Below are positions 7,984 to 14,478 of a DNA stretch of 14,592 nt, piece by piece. The position numbers were made by a program, and so were the translations under genes. Origin of the DNA: DATFPQ01 sp035264765 (GTDB lineage: Bacteria; Actinomycetota; Actinomycetes; Actinomycetales; Angustibacteraceae); NCBI GenBank assembly GCA_035264765.1, contig DATFPQ010000263.1:1-14592 (forward strand). The letters are read 5' to 3'. The notes beneath the pieces were generated by a model. The model had not been told where the DNA came from and searched no databases. It worked only from the letters and a program-made list of their open reading frames with translations. Each line of letters starts with the position of its first letter. Position 1 is the stretch's first letter.

Positions 7984-8330
7984 GCTGGGGCTCCTTTGGT
8001 GGGGGCATCTGGGTACACGGCTTGGCGCTGCCGACACGGGGTTGCTAACACAGGGCTACGGTTTCACGAGGGCACGACTCGAGAGAGCGGGCCCCTGGCG
8101 GCGCTCGGTCGGGTTCTCTCGTGGGGTCCGGTCCGGGCGGTGAGCAGGCTGGTAGCCAGGGACGTCAAGTCTTGAGCGGTGGGCTCGCGGTCTGACGGCG
8201 GGTTGCGGCGTCCTGGATGCGAGCGGGCGAGTCACCGGCGTGCCTGTAGGCAGCGCGGCGCCCCGCCGGGAGGTCAGGCGGTGCAGCGGATCGGCTCCAC
8301 CCGCCGGAGGCCCCCGCGTGGAGTCGATGG
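7984..8330. other. 347-bp upstream region of the sugar-uptake operon, no gene
   Basis: This stretch lies between the LacI gene's stop and the binding-protein start; both genes point left. I see no credible coding frame. It should hold the operon promoter and any LacI operator, but I cannot fix a clear -10/-35 pair. Notable pieces are the palindrome TCAAG-T-CTTGA (8165-8175), which carries a TTGAC hexamer on the minus strand, and a spaced inverted repeat CGAGAGA (8080-8086) / TCTCTCG (8115-8121) in the likely leader. The AAAGGAG ribosome site is at about 7991-7997. Confidence 0.5.
8165..8175. promoter_or_regulatory. Candidate operator palindrome upstream of the binding-protein gene
   Basis: TCAAG and CTTGA are perfect inverted repeats around a central T, about 180 nt upstream of the binding-protein start. 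On the minus strand it overlaps TTGACG, a possible -35 element, but no convincing -10 follows. It shares TTGAC with the paired sites in front of the LacI gene but not their central CG. A short palindrome like this can arise by chance, so the assignment is weak. Confidence 0.25.
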
Positions 8331-9410
8331 TCATGACGCAGACCTCCCGCGGGCACTGTAGCCGCCGGGACGTGCCGTCGAGCCGCGGACCACCAGGGGG
8401 AGCGATGGGCTCGGGAGCGGCGGGGCCGGTTCGCCGGGGCTTTCGATGGCGCGCAGCAACAGTCGTAGCCCGTCAGCGGCCACCACGTCGAAGTCCTGGC
8501 CGACGGTCGTCAGGGGCGGGCTCAGGTACGCGGCCGAGGGGATGTCGTCGAAGCCGACCACGCTCACGTCGTCCGGCACCCGCCGACCGCCGTCAGCCAA
8601 GGCGCGCATCATCCCGATCGCCATGTCATCGTTCGCCACGAAGACGGCGGTCAGGTGAGGGTCTTCGGCCAGGAGCCGACGCCCCGCCGCATGACCTGAG
8701 GCGGGGCTCCAGTCCCCGAAGAGCACCGGCCTCTCCTCCGCACCGGCTGCCTGCAGCGCGCGTCGCCACCCCTGCGTCCGCTCTCGTGCCGACCACCATC
8801 GCTGCGGTCCCGCGACGTGCCGCACAGTGACGTGGCCGAGAGACAACAGATGCTGTGTTGCGACTTCCGCGGCGACGTCGGCCGCGCCGTAGACGGTGAG
8901 GACGCGGGGAGCGGACAGCGCGGGGAAGTGCCCCAGCGTGAGAACCGGCACGTCGACCCGAACCTCCACGGCGCCGCCGTCGATCGGCTCGGAGAGCACG
9001 ATGCCGTCGACCCCCTGCTCGAGCAGGGCATCGATGGCTCCGACGACACCCTCCGGGTCGTCCTCGAAGGTGTTGACCAGGCTGACGGCGTAGCCGGTGC
9101 TGCGGGCGGCGCGCTCGGCGGCCATCAGCAGGGTCGCGGGTCCCCACAGGGCCGTGCCGAGCGAGACCACGCCGATCCGGTGCGTGCGACCGGAGTTGAG
9201 GGCCCGGGCCACGTTGTTGCGCCGGTACCCCAGCTCGCGGGCCGCCTGAAGCACGCGCACCCGGACGTCCTCCCGGACGTGCGGCTCGTCGTTCATCACG
9301 CGCGAGACGGTCTTCTGCGACACGCCGGCTAGGCGGGCGACGTCGGTGCTGCCGGGACGGCGTGCCCGCGCCGAGCTGGACGGGGCGCTCGTCCTGACCG
9401 GGTCGGTCAC
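8331..9410 (-). CDS. LacI-family transcriptional regulator
   Basis: A 359-residue protein starting at GTG 9410, with GGAGG close upstream. The DNA-binding domain is at about 21-70: STDVARLAGVSQKTVSRVMN is the helix-turn-helix, and the hinge helix NNVARALNSGRT carries the leucine (L71) that LacI proteins insert into a central CG of the operator. A periplasmic-binding-protein-like sensor domain follows (HRIGVVSLG, then VFVANDDMAIGMMRAL and VSVVGFDDIPSAAYLSPPLTTV). It is the first minus-strand gene of the unit, ahead of the sugar importer and beta-galactosidase genes, so it most likely senses a galactoside or its product and represses that operon. Two similar CG-centred sites upstream (9431-9462) suggest it also controls itself. 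An in-frame start at 9449 would overlap one of these sites and has no ribosome site. Confidence 0.92.
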   Translation of the reverse strand: MTDPVRTSAPSSSARARRPGSTDVARLAGVSQKTVSRVMNDEPHVREDVRVRVLQAARELGYRRNNVARALNSGRTHRIGVVSLGTALWGPATLLMAAERAARSTGYAVSLVNTFEDDPEGVVGAIDALLEQGVDGIVLSEPIDGGAVEVRVDVPVLTLGHFPALSAPRVLTVYGAADVAAEVATQHLLSLGHVTVRHVAGPQRWWSARERTQGWRRALQAAGAEERPVLFGDWSPASGHAAGRRLLAEDPHLTAVFVANDDMAIGMMRALADGGRRVPDDVSVVGFDDIPSAAYLSPPLTTVGQDFDVVAADGLRLLLRAIESPGEPAPPLPSPSLPLVVRGSTARPGGYSARGRSAS

Positions 9411-9430
9411 AGGGCCTCCGGGTCGCCATT

Positions 9431-9462
9431 GACTGCGCAGTCGGACCAATGTCTACGTAGTC
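9431..9462. promoter_or_regulatory. Pair of CG-centred LacI-type operator candidates
   Basis: Site 1 is the perfect palindrome GACTGC-GCAGTC (9431-9442). Site 2, read on the minus strand, is GACTAC-GTAGAC (9451-9462), a near-palindrome with one broken pair. Both fit TTGACTRCGYAG with a central CG, as LacI-family proteins with a hinge leucine require. Their centres are 20 bp apart, about two helix turns, on the same DNA face. They lie just upstream of the ribosome site of the LacI gene. A weak promoter, TTGACG (9471-9476) and GACATT (9448-9453) on the minus strand with a 17-nt spacer, would be covered by site 2. Confidence 0.55.
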
Positions 9463-9525
9463 AACCGCCCCGTCAAGCCTCCGTTACCGCTTCGTGACCT
9501 AAGGTCGACGGGTCAGACCGGTCGG

Positions 9526-9987
9526 TCAGCTGCGACCGCCCGCCGTGGTGTGGACGATCAGGACGTCGCACGGCGCCCGCTGCGAGATGTCGGAGGGCAC
9601 CGAACCAAGCAGCCGGCCGGAGAGCGTGTTGATCCCGCGGTTGCCGACCACGATGAGCTCGACGGGCAGCTCCGTGGCCAACGACAGCAACGCCTCGACC
9701 GCGTCGCCCTCCACCAGCCGGCCCTCGACGCGGGACGCACCTGCATCCTCGGCGTGGCGAACCGCGCTGTCGAGCGCCTCCCTGGCCGCGTCCGCGCCGG
9801 TCACGCGGTACTTCGCGTCGCCACCGGCAGGGGTCACGGCGGCCTGCTCGCGGGCGGTCATCGGGTGGTAGGCGCACACCACCACGACCGAGGCTTTGGT
9901 GGGGAGCGACACCTCGACCGCGCGTTCGACCGCGCGCAGTGAGGACTCCGACCCGTCGGTACCGACGGCAATGGTGGCGTAGCTCAT
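9526..9987 (-). CDS. Universal stress protein (UspA family), ATP-binding type
   Basis: A 153-residue single-domain Usp. It begins ATIAVGTDGSESSLRAVERAVE, the usual first strand and helix, and ends with the ATP-binding signature G-2x-G-9x-G-S at 115-129 (GNRGINTLSGRLLGS) followed by APCDVLIVH. The intact motif indicates an ATP-binding member, not a UspA-type that lacks nucleotide. ATG at 9987 has AGGGG about seven nt upstream. Such proteins are cytoplasmic and rise during starvation, hypoxia or damage; the exact role here is unknown. The gene is divergent from the sodium symporter and follows the start of the LacI unit on the same strand without obvious co-transcription. Confidence 0.93.
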   Translation of the reverse strand: MSYATIAVGTDGSESSLRAVERAVEVSLPTKASVVVVCAYHPMTAREQAAVTPAGGDAKYRVTGADAAREALDSAVRHAEDAGASRVEGRLVEGDAVEALLSLATELPVELIVVGNRGINTLSGRLLGSVPSDISQRAPCDVLIVHTTAGGRS

Positions 9988-10076
9988 GGAAGGCCCCTAA
10001 CGCCGGCTGATGCCACCGTAGCGGGGTACGCAGCCGCCGCGACATCCCGTGCGGCGCCTGACTTGTCGGGGTTCTG

Positions 10077-10090
10077 GCGATCTAGATCGC
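10077..10090. promoter_or_regulatory. Perfect 14-bp palindrome between Usp and symporter genes
   Basis: GCGATCT-AGATCGC is a perfect palindrome in the 184-bp gap between the divergent Usp gene (starting at 9987) and the symporter gene (starting at 10172). Its place and length suit a dimeric regulator, but no regulator gene is adjacent, and I cannot assign it to a family. It is A/T-richer than its surroundings, as regulatory sites in high-GC genomes often are. Confidence 0.45.
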
Positions 10091-10171
10091 GCTGCCTGTT
10101 CTTATCGGCGGGCAAGGCTGCCATGCTTCGTTGTTACCTGTGTGGTTCGGTAGCGGCGGGGAGGACCGGGG

Positions 10172-11836
10172 ATGCCTACAGCGACCACTGGGGGAACCGC
10201 CCTCTCTCTGGACCTCAGCGCGGTGGACCTGCTGCTGATGGTCATCTACTTCTCGTTCGTGCTCGGCATCGGGTTCGCGCTGCGCCGCGCGGTGAAGTCC
10301 TCCCTGGACTTCTTCCTGTCCGGCCGGTCGCTGCCCGCCTGGGTCACCGGCATCGGGTTCATCTCCGCGAACATCGGCGCGGTGGAGCTGCTCGGTCAGT
10401 CCGCGAGCGGAGCGCAGTACGGCACGTCGATCGTGCACTACTTCTGGATCGGCGCCATCCCCGCGATGGTCTTCCTCGGCATCGTGATGATGCCGTTCTA
10501 CTACGGCTCCAAGGTCCGCAGCGTGCCCGAGTACCTGCGGCTGCGCTTCGACAGCAAGGCCCACCTGATCAACGCGATCACCTTCGTGGCCGGCAGCATG
10601 CTGATCGCCGGGGTCAACCTCTACGCGCTGGCGATCGTCCTCGATGCGCTCCTTGGCATCCCGCTGATCCTTGCCATCGTGCTGTCCGCCCTGTTCGTCC
10701 TGTCGTACATCCTGCTCGGCGGGCTGACCAGCGCCATCTACAACGAGGTCATGCAGTTCTTCGTCGTGATGATCGGCATGATCCCCCTGACCATCATCGC
10801 GATCAAGGAGACCGGTGGCCTCGGTGACCTCTTCGACAAGCTCCGGGCCGACGAGGGCAACGCGTTCGTCCAGCCCTGGACGGGGACGTCCCTGGGTGGC
10901 GGCAACCCGGTGGGCGACTGGATCGGCATCCTGCTCGGCCTGGCCTTCTGCCTGTCCTTCGGCTACTGGACGACGAACTTTGCCGAGGTGCAACGGGCCA
11001 TGGCGGCCAAGGACAGTCACTCGGCCCGGCTGACGCCCATCATCGGCGCGTACCCGAAGGCCTTCGTCCCGCTCATCACCGTGCTGCCGGGCATGGCCGC
11101 CCTGGTCCTGCTGCCGGGCATCGGCACGGAGGGGAACCTGCAGTACAACGAGGCGATCCCCGCGCTGATGGGCAAGTACCTTCCCCACGGCGTTCTAGGT
11201 GTCGCCGTCACGGGTCTGCTCGCGGCCTTCATGGCCGGCATGGCGGCGAACGTGTCCAGCTTCAACGCCGTGTTCACGTACGACCTCTGGCAGGACTACA
11301 TCCGGCCCGGCCGACCTGACCGCTACTACCTCGTGGTCGGTCGCTGGGTCACCGTCGGCGGGGTCGCCGTCGCCGTCCTGACCGCGCTCATCGCCCAGTC
11401 GTTCAGCAACATCTCGAACTACCTGCAGACCCTGTTCTCGTTCTTCAACGTGCCGCTGTTCGCCGCGTTCATCATCGGGATGTTCTGGAAGCGGGCCAGC
11501 AAGAGCGCCGGTTTCTGGGGCATCCTCACGGGCACGATCACCGCCATCGTCGTCTACGCGCTGTACAAGTTCGATGTGCTCACGTTCCGCAGTGACCTGC
11601 ACGAGACGATGTGGGGCTCGATCGCCGCCTTCACGGTCGGGGCCGCCGCGATGGTCCTGGCGTCGCTCCGGGAGCCGCGAAAGACCGACGAGGAGCTGCA
11701 CGGCCTGGTCTACGGCATGGAAATCCGGGACGCCTCCGACGCCGTCGCCTACCCGTGGTACCGCTCGCCGGTCGTCCTGGGAGTCGGCGTGCTGGTGCTC
11801 TGCGCGGCGCTCTACGTCGGCGTCAGCGTCGTCTGA
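10172..11836 (+). CDS. Sodium:solute symporter (SSS/SGLT family)
   Basis: A 554-residue polytopic membrane protein, typical length for the SSS family, with about 13-14 hydrophobic helices by eye. Family features are the early GFISANIGAVELLGQSASGA (62-81), VPEYLRLRFDSKAHL (118-132), the YWTTNFAEVQRAMAAKD block (265-281) that matches the second SSS signature, and the paired serines S362/S363 in MAANVSSFNAVFTYDLWQDY, which correspond to the Na2 site. These indicate sodium-driven uptake. The SGLT-like pattern suggests a sugar or other polyol/organic solute, but the substrate cannot be set from sequence. ATG at 10172 has GGGAGGA about eight nt upstream. A small membrane protein gene follows 27 nt downstream and is probably co-transcribed. 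Confidence 0.92.
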   Translation: MPTATTGGTALSLDLSAVDLLLMVIYFSFVLGIGFALRRAVKSSLDFFLSGRSLPAWVTGIGFISANIGAVELLGQSASGAQYGTSIVHYFWIGAIPAMVFLGIVMMPFYYGSKVRSVPEYLRLRFDSKAHLINAITFVAGSMLIAGVNLYALAIVLDALLGIPLILAIVLSALFVLSYILLGGLTSAIYNEVMQFFVVMIGMIPLTIIAIKETGGLGDLFDKLRADEGNAFVQPWTGTSLGGGNPVGDWIGILLGLAFCLSFGYWTTNFAEVQRAMAAKDSHSARLTPIIGAYPKAFVPLITVLPGMAALVLLPGIGTEGNLQYNEAIPALMGKYLPHGVLGVAVTGLLAAFMAGMAANVSSFNAVFTYDLWQDYIRPGRPDRYYLVVGRWVTVGGVAVAVLTALIAQSFSNISNYLQTLFSFFNVPLFAAFIIGMFWKRASKSAGFWGILTGTITAIVVYALYKFDVLTFRSDLHETMWGSIAAFTVGAAAMVLASLREPRKTDEELHGLVYGMEIRDASDAVAYPWYRSPVVLGVGVLVLCAALYVGVSVV

Positions 11837-11863
11837 ACCTGCCCGTCCCCGAGGAGGCTGTCC

Positions 11864-12232
11864 ATGACGTCACCCGAAGAAAGACCCGAGGAGCGGGAAA
11901 GCGACCTGCTGGCCAAGCTGTTCGACATCCGCTCGTTCACCGGCGCGCTGTTCCTCATCTTCGGTGTCATCGTCACCATCGTGGGCCTGGGCGCGAGCGA
12001 AGCCGACATCCAGAAGGCGGCGGGGATCAACCTGTCGCTCATCATCGGGCTCGTCATGCTGGTGGTGGGTGCCATCTTCATCACCTGGCTGCTGCTGAAG
12101 CCGCCGGAGATCCTCCACACCCACGAGGTCACCGAGGACGACCTGCCGGAGCAGCTGCGGCACCACGGCCTGGAGGCTATCCCCGAGCACGAGCAGCGTC
12201 GGCCGCCTCGGGCCGGCCCGCCGGGTCACTGA
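11864..12232 (+). CDS. Small two-helix membrane protein, putative symporter partner
   Basis: A 122-residue protein not matched to a named family. It has a charged N-terminus (residues 1-22), two clear membrane helices at about 24-43 (SFTGALFLIFGVIVTIVGLG) and 57-78 (LSLIIGLVMLVVGAIFITWLLL), and a hydrophilic tail rich in His, Glu and Pro. ATG at 11864 has a strong GAGGAGG site six nt upstream. It starts 27 nt after the sodium symporter stop, so the two are almost certainly one transcript. Other SSS transporters are known to have a short membrane partner encoded alongside (for example YhdT-like or DUF4212 subunits), so an accessory role is a fair inference. Its last 56 nt overlap the end of the convergent DUF6197 gene. 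Confidence 0.75.
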   Translation: MTSPEERPEERESDLLAKLFDIRSFTGALFLIFGVIVTIVGLGASEADIQKAAGINLSLIIGLVMLVVGAIFITWLLLKPPEILHTHEVTEDDLPEQLRHHGLEAIPEHEQRRPPRAGPPGH

Positions 12233-12722
12233 AGGCTGGGTCACTCGCGGCTGGGTTCCCGAACGGCTGAGTCGCAGCTCCCTGCGTGTCGGCGGTCGCG
12301 CGCTGCTGCGCCCACACCCGCCAGGCTGCCCGGTCGACCAACCCGAGGACGTCGTCCACGGTGCGCCCGGGGGCATCGTTCCACCGGGCCAGGTCACGCG
12401 CCCGCAGGTTGCGCACGATGGGCGAGGGCACGCGCCCGACGGCGTCCGCAGACGACTGCTGGTACAGCGCGAGCCAGAGGGCGTCGAGGGCCGGGCCCGA
12501 GGCGGTCGGGTCGTGGTCGTACCGACGGCCCGCCTCGACCACGGCGCCGACCAGACAAGCACTGACCACGACGCCGGGACCGCGGGGGCGCAGCCGGCCG
12601 TCGTCGCCCCGGACCACCCGCTCGGCGTTCTGGAGCCACCCTTGTTCCAGCACCGAGCGGGCACCGACCAGAACGGCCAGCGCGGACGTCTGGCGAGAAG
12701 GGCTCGTCGACCTGGAACGCAT
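12177..12722 (-). CDS. DUF6197-like hypothetical protein
   Basis: A 181-residue protein. The core at about 14-140 resembles the actinobacterial DUF6197 pattern: an N-terminal helix with LEQGWLQNAERVVRGDDGR, CLVGAVVEAG in the middle, and the closing LARWNDAPGRTVDDVLGLVDRAAW. The function of the family is unknown. The start is uncertain: ATG at 12722 follows a GC-rich GGGGGTGG stretch, and GTG at 12728 is also possible. A low-complexity tail (about 141-181) contains pentapeptide repeats of the type x-S-D-P-A. The gene is divergent from ogt (starts about 90 bp apart), and its tail overlaps the end of the convergent small membrane protein gene by 56 bp, so the true end may be subject to recent extension. 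It has no signal peptide or membrane segment. Confidence 0.72.
   Translation of the reverse strand: MRSRSTSPSRQTSALAVLVGARSVLEQGWLQNAERVVRGDDGRLRPRGPGVVVSACLVGAVVEAGRRYDHDPTASGPALDALWLALYQQSSADAVGRVPSPIVRNLRARDLARWNDAPGRTVDDVLGLVDRAAWRVWAQQRATADTQGAATQPFGNPAASDPAFSDPAGRPEAADAARARG
12221..12266 (-). repeat. Degenerate 15-bp tandem repeat in the DUF6197 tail
   Basis: About three imperfect 15-bp units (on the plus strand of the form GCTGGGTCACTCGCG) follow one another. On the minus strand they encode successive pentapeptides FGNPA, ASDPA and FSDPA near residues 154-168. The repeat begins in the last codons of the convergent membrane-protein gene, so slippage here could have extended the DUF6197 frame into its neighbour. 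Confidence 0.6.
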
Positions 12723-12814
12723 GTCCACCCCCGCGAGAGATGCTCGAGGACTATCTCCAGGATCCGTGTCGGGCTGGCGCCTGGCAACCGATTCGAGGCA
12801 GGAGAATGGCGCAG

Positions 12815-13315
12815 GTGACGAGAGTTCACACGGACGTCCAGTCGCCGGTCGGAAGGCTGACGCTGGTCGGCGAGGACGGGGCCTTGGTCGGCTTGTATAT
12901 GGAGCAGCACCGCCGCAGGCCAGGGGTCGCATGGTTCGGGGACGACGTCGACACCGGGTTCGAAGACGTGACGGCCCAGCTCGAGGAGTACTTCGCCGGC
13001 ACGCGAATCGGCTTCGACGTGGCAGTGCACCCCCACGGAACCGCGTTCGAGCAGCGGGTGTGGCAGGCCGTGACGCGCATCCCGTACGGGCGGACACGGT
13101 CCTACGGCGACCTGGCACGCGAGCTCGGCGACCCGGGCCTGGCCCAAGCCGTCGGGGCGGCGAACGCTCGCAACCCGGTCTGCATCGTCGTCCCATGCCA
13201 TCGGGTGGTCGGTTCCGATGGCAGCCTGACCGGCTATGCCGGCGGGCTGCACCGCAAGCGGTTCCTGCTCGACCTGGAGCAGCCACCCGGCGACCTCGCC
13301 GGCCGGCTGTTCTAA
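12815..13315 (+). CDS. ogt: Methylated-DNA-protein-cysteine methyltransferase (O6-alkylguanine-DNA alkyltransferase)
   Basis: A 166-residue suicide repair enzyme that moves the alkyl group from O6-alkylguanine (and O4-alkylthymine) to its own cysteine. The active-site motif is VVPCHRVV with C128. The helix-turn-helix with the arginine finger is in RIPYGRTRSYGDLARELGDPGLAQAVGAANARNP (about 88-121), and GYAGGLHRKRFLLDLE closes the fold. The N-terminal half is the short Ogt type, without the Ada zinc domain. Start choice: GTG at 12815 has GGAGA nine nt upstream and gives the usual opening (VTRVHTDVQSPVGRLTLV); ATG at 12806 in the same frame is possible, but GGAG lies only one nt before it. The gene heads a group with a DUF2086 oxygenase and a mini-Ada protein, all fitting alkylation repair. 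Confidence 0.94.
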   Translation: MTRVHTDVQSPVGRLTLVGEDGALVGLYMEQHRRRPGVAWFGDDVDTGFEDVTAQLEEYFAGTRIGFDVAVHPHGTAFEQRVWQAVTRIPYGRTRSYGDLARELGDPGLAQAVGAANARNPVCIVVPCHRVVGSDGSLTGYAGGLHRKRFLLDLEQPPGDLAGRLF

Positions 13316-13367
13316 CGTCGGTCCGGCGTCGACCTCACATCTCGCCCGCCCCGGGCGTCTACCCGAT

Positions 13368-14090
13368 ATGGGAGCTGGAACGCAGACCGCGCTGGAGCGC
13401 GTCGACCGGCTGGACTGGTCCGCGCTGACCCAGGAGGTTGACGCTTACGGGCACGCCCAGACCGTGCAGCTGCTCACGCCGGCCGAGTGCGTCTCGATCA
13501 GCGCCCTCTACGACGACGTCGAGCGGTTCCGGTCCACCATCGACATGGGCCGGTACCGGTTCGGGTCGGGCCAGTACCGCTACTTCGACCACCCGTTGCC
13601 GGACCTCGTCGCGCAGCTGCGCGAGGCGTTCTACCCACGCCTGCTGCCGACAGCCCGGGACTGGGCCGACCGTCTCGGTCGGCCGGCGCCGTGGCCGGAC
13701 ACGCTCGGGGAGTGGCTGGAGCGGTGCCACCGAGCCGGGCAGACCAAGCCGACGCCCATCCTGCTGCGCTACCGGCAGGGCGACTGGAACGCCCTGCACC
13801 GCGATCTCTACGGCGACCTGGTGTTTCCGCTGCAGGTGGTCATCGGCCTCGACAGACCCGGTGCCGACCACACGGGTGGGGAGTTCCTGATGGTCGAGCA
13901 GCGCGCCCGGGCCCAGTCCCGGGGCTACGCCACGACGCTGCAGCAGGGCCACGGCATCGTCTTCACGACACGCGACCGCCCGGTGGCCTCCGCCAGAGGT
14001 TGGTCGGCCGCTCCGATGCGGCACGGCGTCAGCACGGTGCGGTCCGGCACCCGCCGCACTCTGGGCCTGGTGCTGCACGACGCCGCCTGA
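13368..14090 (+). CDS. 2OG-Fe(II) oxygenase of the DUF2086 family (PF09859), putative damaged-DNA oxygenase
   Basis: A 240-residue protein of the family listed in Pfam as an oxygenase acting on damaged DNA. The ferrous-iron triad is H144 and D146 in NALHRDLYGD and H219 in PMRHGVSTVRSG; the 2-oxoglutarate-binding arginine is R229 or R230 in GTRRTLGLVLHDAA. Family-typical stretches are LLTPAECVSISALYDD (35-50), GQYRYFDHPLPDLV and FPLQVVIGLDRP...TGGEFLMVEQRARAQSR. ATG at 13368 agrees with the family's start, but no ribosome site is visible, so translation may be leaderless or coupled. It starts 52 nt after ogt and is likely in the same transcript. By analogy with AlkB it may oxidise alkyl groups off bases, but the substrate is not established for this family and is inferred from the ogt and Ada-domain neighbours. 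Confidence 0.88.
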   Translation: MGAGTQTALERVDRLDWSALTQEVDAYGHAQTVQLLTPAECVSISALYDDVERFRSTIDMGRYRFGSGQYRYFDHPLPDLVAQLREAFYPRLLPTARDWADRLGRPAPWPDTLGEWLERCHRAGQTKPTPILLRYRQGDWNALHRDLYGDLVFPLQVVIGLDRPGADHTGGEFLMVEQRARAQSRGYATTLQQGHGIVFTTRDRPVASARGWSAAPMRHGVSTVRSGTRRTLGLVLHDAA

Positions 14091-14175
14091 GCCCGCCGAC
14101 GGCGGCCGGAAGCGGGCCGGCTACACCCTGACCGGGGCGGACGGCCGCCCTCAGCACAGCGATACTCCGGGAAGG

Positions 14176-14379
14176 TTGGGCGGCAACCGACGCGGACGGC
14201 TGTATGGGTCGTTGGACTGCCCCGCGGCGCTGCGCGCCCTGGCTCGCGGCGGCTACGCCGCTCACCGGGTGTTCTTCGCCGACGAGGCGAGCGCGGTGGC
14301 CGCCGGCTACCGCCCGTGCGGAGTCTGCCTCCCCGGGCCGTACGAGGCCTGGAAGGGCGGACGCGCAGCGACGCGCTGA
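14176..14379 (+). CDS. Mini-Ada metal-binding-domain protein (start uncertain, perhaps lost)
   Basis: A 67-residue product from TTG 14176 that is a stand-alone Ada metal-binding domain: RGRLYGSLDCPAALRALARGGYAAHRVFFADEASAVAAGYRPCGVCLP. The zinc-type cysteines are the DC cysteine and the PCGVC pair; the fourth ligand seen in Ada is not obvious, as in other actinobacterial mini-Ada proteins I recall. Homologous-looking sequence continues upstream in the same frame (GYTLTGADGRPQHSDTPGR, about 14119-14175), yet that stretch has no ATG, GTG or TTG, and the TTG has no usable ribosome site. So either a rare codon such as CTG 14128 is used, or the start was lost, or the domain is reached by frameshift from the oxygenase gene 85 nt upstream. 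A small alkylation-damage role is inferred from the domain and neighbours. Confidence 0.7.
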   Translation: MGGNRRGRLYGSLDCPAALRALARGGYAAHRVFFADEASAVAAGYRPCGVCLPGPYEAWKGGRAATR

Positions 14380-14428
14380 GCCGGGTGGCCGGTGGGTGAG
14401 GACATGCCGCCTGGGTGGGGGTATGGGA

Positions 14429-14469
14429 AAGGACGGCCACCCGGGGGTTACCCCCGGGTGGCCGTCCTT
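14429..14469 (-). terminator. Rho-independent terminator of the rRNA operon
   Basis: A perfect 19-bp inverted repeat (arms 14429-14447 and 14451-14469, left arm AAGGACGGCC then ACCCGGGGG) with a 3-nt loop lies directly after the 5S gene on the minus strand. The stem ends in TTTCCC on the minus strand. The transcript of the convergent repair genes also runs into it, so it can end both. Confidence 0.92.
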
Positions 14470-14478
14470 GTAGGTGTT

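Noticed and set aside
7984..8037. 18-residue upstream extension of the binding protein
   Set aside because: It would hide the signal peptide behind a Pro/Arg-rich stretch; ATG 7983 has an ideal ribosome site and gives a standard lipoprotein signal.
8080..8121. Inverted repeat CGAGAGA / TCTCTCG as an operator or terminator
   Set aside because: The 28-nt spacing is too wide for a simple operator and the 7-bp stem is too weak for a terminator; kept only as a note in the upstream-region entry.
10082..11188. A 368-residue minus-strand frame opposite the symporter
   Set aside because: Asp/His/Arg/Gln-rich shadow of the membrane-protein codons; no domain pattern.
12286..13428. A 380-residue plus-strand frame across the DUF6197 and ogt genes
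   Set aside because: It overlaps the ogt frame, which has the PCHR active site, and shows no recognisable domain.
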